IMG/VR virus record: IMGVR_UViG_3300014501_000011
Location: 1-36,273 of that record
DNA from: a virus
Direction: 5' to 3' (one strand)
Length of the DNA stretch: 36,273 bases
In this document: one piece after another, positions 13,575-22,068 of the stretch
Numbering within the stretch: position 1 is the first letter of the stretch
Layout of the letters: the number at the start of each line of letters is the position of its first letter
The notes under the pieces: model-generated
The model's database searches: none
The model's input: only the letters and a program-made list of their open reading frames with translations
Told to the model about the DNA's origin: nothing
Made by a program: the position numbers and the translations under genes

Positions 13575-14816
13575 TCACCTCTTGTAATTCGGATCTATCT
13601 TTCTTATTCGCTTTAATAAATACCCTTCGCTTGGGTCTCTTTTGCTAGAAACTTCGGCAGCATCACCTTTTTGTGGCTTTTCACCAAAAATTGCTTCTTT
13701 CCAGTTAGTCAGACTGTCTCTATTAACTGTTATATTATTGTTGTTATCTTGAGCAAATAGTGGATTCTGATTCACATATTTTGCCCAGGCGACTTTAAAT
13801 TCATTAGCATTTCCCCCTCGTTTAATCCATTCGTTAGCGGCATCTGAGAATTCTATATCTCGCTGAGCGGAAAGCTCCAGATTCTCTATTATTTGACGAT
13901 TGCCCTCTTCTGTATTGTCTACGTTAGGTTTGGTAGCCAATATAATCTTCATATCGTTATCACTTTGTGAGCCTTTTTGCTCTATGGCAATATCTAATGC
14001 CAATCGACTGGTAATGGCAACAAAACGCTCATAAGCTGCGGCCCTTTTTGTTTTAAAAGCTCTCTGCTGTTGATAGGATAGCGCATTAAAAGTCCCAGAA
14101 GAAAATTTAGGTATTAATAATTTTGCCTGTTGAAACTGCGGAAGCAATTTAGAGCTAGCTATACTTACATCACCCGCTTTAGTTAAAAACTCATCATTCA
14201 TCTTTCTTTTTTCTTTCCGGACTTCCTTTTCTTCTTCGGCAGTTTCACGCCTGATGTCCATCTTATCACGCGGAGTAATATAAGGATTATTGGGATTTTG
14301 TGTTTCCGGCATAGGGGCTATGCTATCAGGTATAGGATTTTCACGTTGCTGTTGTATAAGATTGGCCATTCCGCCCATTCCTTGGCCACCCTGTGCATCG
14401 GGCACTATATTTGAAAGTCCCGTCACTAACCCATTTTGCTTGCGCTGCTTGACATATTCACCCGTGACATGATTACTGATAACGTTTTCTTCAGGCTGCA
14501 TTTGCGCATACAAAGCTTGCTGGCGTTTAGCATCTTCTGCCTGTGCCATCTGTTGCTTATAAGTTATCTCTGCTGCAATAGGTAATGTATCTCCTAGGGA
14601 TTTACCGCTGCCCGCTGCAATCAGCATAGCCAATCCAAGAGTATTGTCCGGAGTAGGCATTTGCTGCTGCTGTTGCTGGGGTTGCTGCTGTTGCTGCTGT
14701 TGCTGGGGTTGCTGCTGTTGCTGCTGTTGCTGGGGTTGCTGCTGTTGCTGAAGCTGCTGTTGTTGCCCCTGCTGTCTAGGCTCTCTCAAATAACTACCCA
14801 ATAATTGACTTAACAT
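13575..14816 (-). CDS. Virion protein with a glutamine-proline repeat N terminus
   Basis: A 413-residue protein. Residues 12-50 are a near-pure glutamine tract broken by prolines (QPQQQQQQQ repeats). Next, NTLGLAMLIAAGSGKSLGDTLPIAAEITYKQQMAQAEDAK is a typical helical segment of podovirus internal proteins. The rest is helical and hydrophilic with KEVRKEKRKMNDEFLTKAGD. Located between 14819-15655 and the large 11408 protein, it is probably an ejection or internal head protein. The poly-glutamine tract is encoded by a CAG/CAA microsatellite likely to vary in length. Confidence 0.6.
   Translation of the reverse strand: MLSQLLGSYLREPRQQGQQQQLQQQQQPQQQQQQQQPQQQQQQQQPQQQQQQMPTPDNTLGLAMLIAAGSGKSLGDTLPIAAEITYKQQMAQAEDAKRQQALYAQMQPEENVISNHVTGEYVKQRKQNGLVTGLSNIVPDAQGGQGMGGMANLIQQQRENPIPDSIAPMPETQNPNNPYITPRDKMDIRRETAEEEKEVRKEKRKMNDEFLTKAGDVSIASSKLLPQFQQAKLLIPKFSSGTFNALSYQQQRAFKTKRAAAYERFVAITSRLALDIAIEQKGSQSDNDMKIILATKPNVDNTEEGNRQIIENLELSAQRDIEFSDAANEWIKRGGNANEFKVAWAKYVNQNPLFAQDNNNNITVNRDSLTNWKEAIFGEKPQKGDAAEVSSKRDPSEGYLLKRIRKIDPNYKR
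14661..14775. repeat. 27-bp-period poly-glutamine repeat
   Basis: Repeats of the plus-strand unit TGGGGTTGCTGCTGTTGCTG... recur with about 27-bp spacing, with CTGTTGCTG subrepeats. On the coding strand they give QPQQQQQQQ blocks. Unit number could change by slippage or RecT-assisted annealing without breaking the frame. Confidence 0.85.
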
Positions 14817-14818
14817 AA

Positions 14819-15655
14819 CTACCCACCGATTAGACCATTAAAATTAGTATTAAAATTATTCAAATAATTACCCAGAGTATTATTAGCAAATTTGCCTGCA
14901 TTAGGTAAAATATTGCCTTGAGCATCCTTCATCTGGGTCTCAGGTATTCCCCCTATGCCACCCAGGCCACCTACAGCATTACCGATTGTTTTAAATATAC
15001 CAGGTCGCGCTTCTACCGCTCCGGTATGAGAGGTTGTCTCGCTTTGAGGTATTAGGCTAGCTAAATTACCATATAAACCAGCTTTTCTATAAGGGGCTTC
15101 CTGCTGAAGATTGCCAGCTTGTAGCATTTGTGCCAACGTATCCGACCTGAGTCCGAGCGCTTCTTTATAACCCTGATATCCGAGATTAGCCGCACTATTT
15201 CCAAGATTTCTATTTTTAGACTCCATTAATTGCCCTAATTGAGTATTAAGTGCTGAGTTAGTGTTAGGCTTTACTTGAGAGCCTAATTGAGACGATCTAT
15301 CCATTAACCACGATCTATCGGTTTCATAACCACGATTAATTGCATCTTCGGCATGCTTTTGTATCATTTGCTGAAATGGATTTGCATATGGTGCTAGTCC
15401 TTCCATTGAATAGTTGGGATTAGCATATTGACCAATGGCATTTTGCTGTGTTTGATTTAGCTCTGGAAAATTACCACTACGTGAAGCTAGATCATTAAGC
15501 ATGTTAAAGAAATTATCCCATGCTCCCTTGCCTTGCTGGGGTAATGCATTATACCCTCTTTGAGTAGAACTCATATCAGGAGCTGCTTCTTCATCATTGC
15601 CCCCGAATAGCGAACCTGCTAAACTTCCTAGCGCTAAAACTGTAGCTGGATCCAT
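14819..15655 (-). CDS. Internal virion / injection-associated protein (278 aa)
   Basis: The start MDPATVLALGSLAGSLFGGNDE is a hydrophobic, glycine-rich N terminus common to podovirus injection or T7 gp14-like proteins. The middle is helical and glutamine/asparagine-rich (FQQMIQKHAEDAINRGYETDR; LGQLMESKNRNLGNSAANLGYQGYKEALGLR). The end is glycine- and asparagine-rich. It lies directly between tail-hub-type and glutamine-rich proteins in the late operon. It is probably released into the host envelope on infection; that is inferred from family plan and position. Confidence 0.6.
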   Translation of the reverse strand: MDPATVLALGSLAGSLFGGNDEEAAPDMSSTQRGYNALPQQGKGAWDNFFNMLNDLASRSGNFPELNQTQQNAIGQYANPNYSMEGLAPYANPFQQMIQKHAEDAINRGYETDRSWLMDRSSQLGSQVKPNTNSALNTQLGQLMESKNRNLGNSAANLGYQGYKEALGLRSDTLAQMLQAGNLQQEAPYRKAGLYGNLASLIPQSETTSHTGAVEARPGIFKTIGNAVGGLGGIGGIPETQMKDAQGNILPNAGKFANNTLGNYLNNFNTNFNGLIGG

Positions 15656-15681
15656 ATCTTTACCTTTTATTAAAACTTACT

Positions 15682-15975
15682 CTAAAATGTTGATGCACTT
15701 ATCCTTACCCATTCTAACGTACCTGAATTATTAAGCAAAATATATTCGTAAGTCGGCGTAATTACTCGGTCATAGAGTAGGTCAACGTTTTTATTTATAT
15801 CTGTGCTATTCGCGGGAGCGGTTCGATCAGTTCTAAGCCGCCCTTTGAGATAGAAAGCATTTAAAGTTTGCGTTATTGATCTGAGTTGATTTTCAAGTAA
15901 AGCAACGCGTCTCATTAATTCACTTTCTGAATTTATCAAGGGATTTGATCTATTAATTGAAGCATTATTAATCAT
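15682..15975 (-). CDS. Small coiled-coil structural protein (97 aa)
   Basis: After SNPLINSESELMRRVALLENQLRSITQTLNAFYLKGRLRTD, a helical heptad region, the C-terminal half (NVDLLYDRVITPTYEYILLNNSGTLEWVRIS) is beta-rich. The gene is tightly packed between the tail-hub-type gene (2 bp) and 15655, so it is very probably a virion component such as a small tail or connector part. No family was recognised. Confidence 0.55.
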   Translation of the reverse strand: MINNASINRSNPLINSESELMRRVALLENQLRSITQTLNAFYLKGRLRTDRTAPANSTDINKNVDLLYDRVITPTYEYILLNNSGTLEWVRISASTF

Positions 15976-15976
15976 A

Positions 15977-18103
15977 TTATCTCACTGTAGTTTGCTTAAC
16001 TTCTTCAAAGAACCTTTCAATACGAAAGCCAAATTGATTGGAGAAATTTAATACATATTGGCGTTGTCTGCCGTTAATCCGGGTTTCGATTTTTCCGGTA
16101 GTATCATAAACATTATATGCACCGAAAGAACGAAAGGATGGTTGGCCGTCATATTCTTTAGTTAAAACTGTAAAAGAATATAAAAGATTATTTTCTGGTA
16201 CTTTTCCATAAGGTAACAAAACATTGCTTGGAATGATTCTAAATATCTGCTGCATGTAATCACCTTCAGCAATAAGGGCTGAATTACTACTAAGACTTCC
16301 GGTCATATTTTCACCGTCATCGCCATACACATCAAAGATTTCTACCTGATACAAAGTTGGTGCAATACTACCGTCGCAGCTTCCTGTTAGCATATATTGG
16401 TCGCGGTTTAGATTGGGCGGCGTTTCAGAGGCGGTACGGGTTTGAGTGCCATTAGTCCAATGCCCTTCTTCCCAATTCCAAATTAAATAATTGCTGCATT
16501 CTATATTGTTACCAAAGGGTGTATAAAACCATAATTCATTGAACACGGCACTTTGATGTATAAAAGAATGATAATAGGTAGCAGTACTTGTATTAGAAAT
16601 AAACCACTGCTTCAAACTGTTATTAGGAATAGTCGAAACGATAGAGCCATTATAAATATAAAAATCCTTTTGACCCCTCCACGCCACGCAGTCATTGAAG
16701 GATACTATAGATTTGGGAGATAAAGCACCATCGGATGGTAGTAATGATGTTATTATCCATAAATCAGGTTTACCGACATAATACATCAGAGAAACAGAAT
16801 TCTGGGTAAATAAGAGATATTGATTTTTAACATATCCATGCGCTATAAAAGGCTCGGCATCAACTACTTCCCCAGCAAAAGCGTTGGTAGTTACCCCAAC
16901 ATTCCAGGCTATAGCATTGTTAGTATCGGAAGTGGCGATACTATTAGGAACGCCACCCACTCCTAGAGCAACAATTTGATTTTGTGCAACGAATAAGTAA
17001 TTAACCGCACTTGGAACATTAGCCGCACCTGATCGTGCAGATAACAAAGTAGGAGCTACGGTTACGTCCCCATTCCATATATAAATAGCCCCTTGATTAC
17101 CAGGAGTCATAATTATGGTGTCGTTAAATAATGCAAAGAACCAAATTTGCGGATAGATAACGCCACCACCAAAAGGGTATCCCTGCCCATAAATACCTTC
17201 GCCGAAATCACCGCCTCCGAATCCATCAGGAGAAAACATCGCACAAGTACCCGCGGCTATTTGACCCTGTACGGTAGCATCAGAACCCCCACCACCGGTT
17301 ACAAGAGCGCCAGCCCAATTAGTCGTATTAATTAAATAATAATCATAAGTATTGGTGGTTTTATTTCTAATCATGGTTTCTATATTAAGATCGGCAGTAG
17401 TAAAATTATCTACCTGTGCAGCGGAAGCTATCTTTACTCTATCGCCATTACTAAAGCCATGTGCCGTTTGAGTTACGGTTATTACTCTGGTTGACAAAAC
17501 TACCGAACTACCCCCCCCCGACGCGCTACCAGTAGCAACAGCGTTATTAAGCGCATTTGCAGTAATAGAGGTTGCTGAAACCGTATTAATAATTAAGTCT
17601 CCGTTTAAATCCGCATTAGGTATACCGCCTGGATTTCCGGTTATTCCACTTAATTTAATAATGTCTCCGGCTACAAAAGTACCGGAAGAATAGCCAGCAA
17701 TAGTTATAGTTACGACATTACTATTAATCACAGTAGTTATAGGATTAGCGGTAGACAGTGTTTTGAAATTTGTAGCCAGACTATTAGGAATTGCCGTAGT
17801 ATCAGCAACTAAAGGGGTGATATTATATAAATCTCCACTTTCATAACTATAAAGTCCGTAATTAGTCCCTATTAAAAGGTGTTCAAATCCACTATTATCA
17901 ATATAAGAAAAAGCCGACCTAGGACAGCCACTTATAGTTGCGGAATTATCAAAGTCAATTGAGACCCAGCCACCTATTTTTTGAGGGAAGTATCTATAGA
18001 ATCTTATTTTATCAGCGTCAGACCACAGAAAAGAAGTATAGGCATTGTCATCTTTGTTAACACCGGCTGGAATATCTATCGGGATTCTTTTGCTGGTTAA
18101 CAT
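15977..18103 (-). CDS. Podovirus tail hub / DNA stabilisation-like protein
   Basis: A 708-residue, beta-rich protein. The start RIPIDIPAGVNKDDNAYTSFLWSDADKIRFYRYFPQKIGGW resembles the common podovirus tail protein start (proline-glycine-valine, then aspartate-x-x-R-F and a GGW end). LLIGTNYGLYSYESGDLYNITP and IYIWNGDVT are propeller- or jelly-like repeats typical of P22 gp10-type hub or packaged-DNA stabilisation proteins. It is two bp from its neighbours. The function is inferred from family resemblance and gene order after portal, capsid and adaptor. Confidence 0.65.
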   Translation of the reverse strand: MLTSKRIPIDIPAGVNKDDNAYTSFLWSDADKIRFYRYFPQKIGGWVSIDFDNSATISGCPRSAFSYIDNSGFEHLLIGTNYGLYSYESGDLYNITPLVADTTAIPNSLATNFKTLSTANPITTVINSNVVTITIAGYSSGTFVAGDIIKLSGITGNPGGIPNADLNGDLIINTVSATSITANALNNAVATGSASGGGSSVVLSTRVITVTQTAHGFSNGDRVKIASAAQVDNFTTADLNIETMIRNKTTNTYDYYLINTTNWAGALVTGGGGSDATVQGQIAAGTCAMFSPDGFGGGDFGEGIYGQGYPFGGGVIYPQIWFFALFNDTIIMTPGNQGAIYIWNGDVTVAPTLLSARSGAANVPSAVNYLFVAQNQIVALGVGGVPNSIATSDTNNAIAWNVGVTTNAFAGEVVDAEPFIAHGYVKNQYLLFTQNSVSLMYYVGKPDLWIITSLLPSDGALSPKSIVSFNDCVAWRGQKDFYIYNGSIVSTIPNNSLKQWFISNTSTATYYHSFIHQSAVFNELWFYTPFGNNIECSNYLIWNWEEGHWTNGTQTRTASETPPNLNRDQYMLTGSCDGSIAPTLYQVEIFDVYGDDGENMTGSLSSNSALIAEGDYMQQIFRIIPSNVLLPYGKVPENNLLYSFTVLTKEYDGQPSFRSFGAYNVYDTTGKIETRINGRQRQYVLNFSNQFGFRIERFFEEVKQTTVR

Positions 18104-18104
18104 A

Positions 18105-18989
18105 TTAACCGCTAATATATTCAGTGATTATACAAACCCCCGCTGCGCCATTACCGGCGGTTTGGCTCATATTACATGCCCCGCCACCTGAACCGTAACC
18201 CGTCCCATTATTACCAGGACTACTACCATTAGCGACTTGCCCCCCTATACCAAGTAAACTTGAACCACCTGAACCTTGGACACCATTTAAACCACCGCCC
18301 CCTTGGCTACCACCCGAATTAATAATATTAGCTCCAGTTGCTATGCCAGCATTACCACCTGGTACATTAAAACCAGAGCCTCCCCCACCATTGCCACCAG
18401 GTGCAGTAATAAAAGAACCGAAAGTAGAAACCCCGCCATTCCCTCCGACTCCAGCACCAACCGAACCTAAACCCGCTACGCCTATAACAACAGCTTGCGA
18501 CGCACCAATTTCAGCAGCAGTGAATATGGATTTACCATAACCAGCGCCACCACCCCCGCCCCCATAAGATGTCCCGCTTCCACTCCCAGCACCGCCACCA
18601 CCGCCTGTTAATTCTGTAAAACATTGGATCATATCCAGGGTAGGGGTATAAGTACCAGAATTAGTAATTATCTGTACGTTGATTTGAAAACCCGTAAAGG
18701 GATTTATCGGTATAAATTTATGTAAAGTAGGATCGATATTGCCTATCAATACCCAATCACTACCATCCCAAACGCTATAACTCCAAGGGCTAGCCGAGGT
18801 ATTAATCCAAAATGTCCCAGCAGGTAAGGGAGAAGGTTGAATGGGAGCATCATTGCCAATAAACGCTGTTTGAATACCCTCAAGTAAAACATCTATAGAG
18901 CTTGTGTTGCCATTAATTAACTGTCCCCATACATCTCTATTACCGCCTATAATAGGTAGAGCTAAGTTATAATTAGGGGTATTGGCCAT
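18105..18989 (-). CDS. Tail protein with glycine-rich C-terminal domain
   Basis: Residues 1-105 (NYNLALPIIGGNRDVWGQLINGNTSSIDVLLEGI, then SPLPAGTFWINTSASPWSYSVWDGSDWVLIG) are a common phage tail-fibre N-terminal module that holds a virion contact plus a small carbohydrate-like beta domain. From about 105 the sequence is a glycine-rich domain (GGGGGAGSGSGTSYGGG; FTAAEIGASQAVVIG; GVCIITEYI), homologous to that of 8463-9221. It is likely a receptor-contact or spike component. The duplication of the glycine-rich domain at a distance of 9 kb is notable. Confidence 0.7.
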   Translation of the reverse strand: MANTPNYNLALPIIGGNRDVWGQLINGNTSSIDVLLEGIQTAFIGNDAPIQPSPLPAGTFWINTSASPWSYSVWDGSDWVLIGNIDPTLHKFIPINPFTGFQINVQIITNSGTYTPTLDMIQCFTELTGGGGGAGSGSGTSYGGGGGGAGYGKSIFTAAEIGASQAVVIGVAGLGSVGAGVGGNGGVSTFGSFITAPGGNGGGGSGFNVPGGNAGIATGANIINSGGSQGGGGLNGVQGSGGSSLLGIGGQVANGSSPGNNGTGYGSGGGACNMSQTAGNGAAGVCIITEYISG

Positions 18990-18990
18990 A

Positions 18991-19647
18991 TCATATACTC
19001 ATTACATTTGAAACTTGTCGGTTATTGTTTTGTCGCATTAAGCCAGCCTGAAACATTGCTATATCTTTGTCATAGGTATCGGCGATTTCGGGGGTTTGTA
19101 GCGTGTCTTTATAAAAGCGTTGCATGGCAATCATGCGTACTAAATCAACGGTCAAATCATTAAACCATATAGAGGTATCTTCAGGATTTACCGGATAAGT
19201 AACGTCCTTATAGTAGTAGGTAAGGTTAAATACCGTATTGGCAGAGCAATAAGGAAAGACATAAAAATTGTTAGCGAGAATAGAATACTTAGTCGGATAT
19301 CCTGTGCTTGAAGTATTCCAAAAAAGACTGGTTAATTCATCATAAGGCATAGGTAAGAAACCTTGCCTCTGATTATATAACCCACCATTTAAAGAGTAGC
19401 CGGCATTAATTAGCATTCCAAAATCAACAGGAAGTGCCGTAACATTCGAATTTTGAAGAATGGTAATAGTATTGAGTTTTTTAAATAACCAATAGTAATC
19501 ATATTCTAGGTATTTAATGGCGGTCACAATGGCGTTTTGGACGGCATCTTGATACGTTTGGGGATTGCCAGGGTTTAAAAAAGCCCCAGCATCCCTATTC
19601 GTATCATTTAAGATTTGTATTGCCAAACTACCAAGAGTTGTTGCCAT
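18991..19647 (-). CDS. Head-tail adaptor-like protein
   Basis: The 218-residue protein starts MATTLGSLAIQILNDTNRDAG and has a helical N-terminal part with QDAVQNAIVTAIKYLEYDYYWLFKKLNTI, then the SYPTKYSILANNFYVFPY segment of beta strands. This is the plan of podovirus adaptor or gp4-like (DUF6682-type) proteins that cap the portal. It starts right next to the 20160 gene's stop. The catalytic muramidase role of P22 gp4 is not indicated. Confidence 0.6.
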   Translation of the reverse strand: MATTLGSLAIQILNDTNRDAGAFLNPGNPQTYQDAVQNAIVTAIKYLEYDYYWLFKKLNTITILQNSNVTALPVDFGMLINAGYSLNGGLYNQRQGFLPMPYDELTSLFWNTSSTGYPTKYSILANNFYVFPYCSANTVFNLTYYYKDVTYPVNPEDTSIWFNDLTVDLVRMIAMQRFYKDTLQTPEIADTYDKDIAMFQAGLMRQNNNRQVSNVMSI

Positions 19648-20160
19648 CTACGACCCTGCATTTTCAGCCGTACAGTAGAAAGTTACTCTTAGTCTTACCA
19701 ACCCAGCAGCTGCTGCGGTCGCGATAGTTCCACCAACCGTAACAATCAACTGAGGCGTAGTACCTGCTCCATAACAATAGTAGTTACCTGACGTAACAAC
19801 ATTGCTAGTAAAGCCCTGAGCAACATTAATGGTATTGTAGACTTGATAAGTAGTGCTAGTAATCCCAGTAATGCCCATTGGAGCACCACTAATAAACCTA
19901 GTAGCCGATCCAGAATCACCAACAGCTAATGTACCCGTAGGGGTAACATTAGTATCAAGTGGTGGGGTAATAAGCTCTATATTATAGATTCTAATACCAC
20001 TAGAAGGAAGCGCACCGGAAGGAGTAGTATAGGTATCTCCCGTTACAACTGTCTGTGCTAATGTTAACTGAAATTCCGTAGTATATAGCATTCCATTTTC
20101 AAATCTCGGAGCTTGTGAGCCTTCGGGAACTAGTGAACCAAACGTAAAAGCCGTAGCCAT
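19648..20160 (-). CDS. Head-associated protein, possible decoration protein (170 aa)
   Basis: A beta-rich, alanine/glycine/threonine-rich protein (LTLAQTVVTGDTYTTPSG; IIYNIELITPPL-like strands; LIVTVGGTIATAAAAGLVRLRV). It has GGAGG ahead of its ATG and comes ten bases after the major capsid gene. The position just after the capsid gene is typical of head decoration or head-fibre proteins, but no family could be named. No signal peptide or membrane segment. Confidence 0.55.
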   Translation of the reverse strand: MATAFTFGSLVPEGSQAPRFENGMLYTTEFQLTLAQTVVTGDTYTTPSGALPSSGIRIYNIELITPPLDTNVTPTGTLAVGDSGSATRFISGAPMGITGITSTTYQVYNTINVAQGFTSNVVTSGNYYCYGAGTTPQLIVTVGGTIATAAAAGLVRLRVTFYCTAENAGS

Positions 20161-20169
20161 ATTAACCTC

Positions 20170-21288
20170 CTATATTGCACTATAATTTGTAGAGACAATC
20201 ACACCGTGATCGACTCCATTAAACGTAACTTTCTTGATTCCGAATATTCCAGAAATCGCGATACGTTGTACATTACCGATATCCCAGAAATCACTGTTAA
20301 TCCTGAATCCAGCTACTGTTTCGCGCCCATCGGTATAACCTTTACCGAATGCGATACCGCCAGCTTCACGACCTGTGAATATATTCCTACGAGTATTAGC
20401 AATTGATAAACCACTGCTAGAACCTACTCCCTGAGGTATTTTATCGGAATTGAAGACTCGAGTCTGACTAAACACAAAACTACGTTGCATCTCACCTTCG
20501 CCACGACCTGAAGTAATCAATGCTTGTTGAATGTCACGATATTGTAGTGAGCTTGAAGCATCGGTCATTAAGTCTTGATAAGATTGTGTGTGAACGTAAT
20601 AGTGATATTTTATTTCACTCATTTCAGATAATGGGCGTATATAGTGCAATGAAGTTGCAGCTATAGTCTCCATATTAAGAATGTCAGTAAGTTTTGCTGT
20701 ACAAGTTGGGTCAGCACCTACTTCATCATCTGTCGTATTGCCGTTTTGTCTAATTATACGGGTATCTCCAGTAGTAACCGAAGGAGCGGTAGGAAGATTT
20801 AAACCGGTTATACTTCCGAGCAACCCACCTGTATATGTAGTTCCTTGAAAAACGATACTAGAAGAGGTGTTACCCGCTAATTGGTTAAATGCACCTGCTA
20901 GACCATGGATTTGCATCCACTCAGAAAGTACCCTAAAGGAATCTTCTGGCAAATCATAAAGCACTCTTTGTTGATCGATAGTATAAGGCGCAGGTATTCC
21001 AACCGGATTCCTTAGCTGATCAATTAAAACATCTTCAGTAAAGTATATAAGAGATTGCTCTTCACCTGTAGCGCTTTGCATACCGATCAATCCAGGATTG
21101 GTCAGTTTTTGCAAGTAAGAAATCCTTACTCTATCGCCAGCAGTTCTTGAAGTTTGATCTTCTCTTTTAAGTACACCAGACTTCATCATCTGGCCGAGTA
21201 ATTGTGTATCTGTTTGAAAGTCGTATAACGCTCTTTCCGCCCACAGTTTTACCGTGGAGTTCGAGCTACTAGGGAATGACGTTGTCAT
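20170..21288 (-). CDS. Major capsid protein, N4-gp56 family
   Basis: The protein is 372 residues from the ATG at 21288 (MTTSFPSSSNSTVKLWAERALYDF), preceded by GAGG; an upstream TTG is less likely. It fits the N4-gp56 (DUF4043) major capsid family: GDRVRISYLQKLTNPGLIG, EEQSLIYFTEDVLIDQLRNPV, then QRVLYDLPEDSFRVLSEWM and GREAGGIAFGKGY near the end. The family forms the HK97-fold shell of N4-like and several other short-tailed phages. It is downstream of the scaffold and portal, as in related podoviruses, though interrupted by the opposite-strand toxin-antitoxin pair. Confidence 0.85.
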   Translation of the reverse strand: MTTSFPSSSNSTVKLWAERALYDFQTDTQLLGQMMKSGVLKREDQTSRTAGDRVRISYLQKLTNPGLIGMQSATGEEQSLIYFTEDVLIDQLRNPVGIPAPYTIDQQRVLYDLPEDSFRVLSEWMQIHGLAGAFNQLAGNTSSSIVFQGTTYTGGLLGSITGLNLPTAPSVTTGDTRIIRQNGNTTDDEVGADPTCTAKLTDILNMETIAATSLHYIRPLSEMSEIKYHYYVHTQSYQDLMTDASSSLQYRDIQQALITSGRGEGEMQRSFVFSQTRVFNSDKIPQGVGSSSGLSIANTRRNIFTGREAGGIAFGKGYTDGRETVAGFRINSDFWDIGNVQRIAISGIFGIKKVTFNGVDHGVIVSTNYSAI

Positions 21289-21523
21289 TGAAAACCTCGT
21301 AAGCAATTAATAAAAAATCTGATTAAATTTCTTGTTATTTACGTTACGAGGTCGTTTACGGAGATTTCCTTAGCTCCAACCTTTTATAGAGTTGCTTATC
21401 TCTGTCGGCATACGTTGCCCTAGTATAACTAGAATAGTAAATACCACCCTAACCTATTGATTTATAATGTCAACTAGAATGGTCGTGAGTACAATAGGGA
21501 TGATTTTTTTGTTTATAAATCGG

Positions 21524-21551
21524 TTGCTATCCTGGTATAAGATGGTATAAT
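21524..21551 (+). promoter_or_regulatory. Promoter and operator of the toxin-antitoxin pair
   Basis: TTGCTA (21524-21529) and TATAAT (21546-21551) are 16 bp apart. GGTATAA occurs twice (21534 and 21545), and GGTATAATACC is a palindrome over the -10. Both are good places for autorepression by the antitoxin or the complex. Confidence 0.7.
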
Positions 21552-21575
21552 ACCACTTATTATTAGAGGTAACAC

Positions 21576-21905
21576 ATGGCACATTCATTAAGTCTACCGG
21601 ATGATCTATATGAAAAGATTAAAGAAGAAGCTAGCACTGCATGCCGCTCAATCCCTATGCAAATTAAATACGCTATGAAAGTACTGCAAGCATATAAAAT
21701 GTCAGAAGCTAATGATTGGTTAGATATGCCCAATGCTTTAATGATTATAGAACGCTCTGAAATGGCGAAGAAAAATGAAAATTTAATATTAGTAGAGGAT
21801 ATAGATGCTTTTTTTTCTGAAGTTAGCAAAGAAGGAAATAAACCATTGGGAAAAAGTAGATCCCAAAAAAGCGAAAAAGATTCGCGAATTGGTACGCAGT
21901 ATTAA
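21576..21905 (+). CDS. Antitoxin of a YoeB-type pair
   Basis: The 109-residue protein begins MAHSLSLPDDLYEKIKEEASTACRSIPMQIKYAMKVLQAY, a ribbon-helix-helix start of the ParD/StbD kind (strand, LPDDLYEKI helix, then SIPMQI). RSEMAKKNENLILVEDIDAFFSEVSKEGN is the flexible toxin-binding end, and the tail is lysine/serine-rich. AGAGG precedes the ATG. Its last 100 bases overlap the toxin gene in another frame, so the tail from about residue 77 encodes both proteins. It should neutralise the toxin and repress the promoter upstream. Confidence 0.7.
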   Translation: MAHSLSLPDDLYEKIKEEASTACRSIPMQIKYAMKVLQAYKMSEANDWLDMPNALMIIERSEMAKKNENLILVEDIDAFFSEVSKEGNKPLGKSRSQKSEKDSRIGTQY

Positions 21906-22059
21906 ACTTAATCCTCGAGAAGGCATCGGAAAACCTGAACATCTTAAACACCATGAGATTGAGACTTGGTCAAGACGCATAGACCAAGAACATAGGCTAG
22001 TTTATGAAATATACGAAGATAAAATAATTATCCTATCCGCTAGAGATCATTATAAGTAA
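21805..22059 (+). CDS. yoeB-like: YoeB/Txe-type mRNA-cleaving toxin
   Basis: The 84-residue protein has the length and signatures of YoeB: INHWEKVDPKKAKKIRELVRSI, GIGKPEHLKH (the catalytic-type glutamate), SRRIDQEHRLVYEIYEDK and a C-terminal RDHYK with the conserved histidine. YoeB is a RelE-fold RNase that cuts mRNA at the ribosome. The start is set by AGAGG six bases upstream, inside the antitoxin frame; an eight-T run follows at 21809-21816. The overlap of 101 bp is unusually long. The pair may stabilise the phage-plasmid or protect against competing phages. Confidence 0.88.
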   Translation: MLFFLKLAKKEINHWEKVDPKKAKKIRELVRSIKLNPREGIGKPEHLKHHEIETWSRRIDQEHRLVYEIYEDKIIILSARDHYK

Positions 22060-22068
22060 ATATTAACA

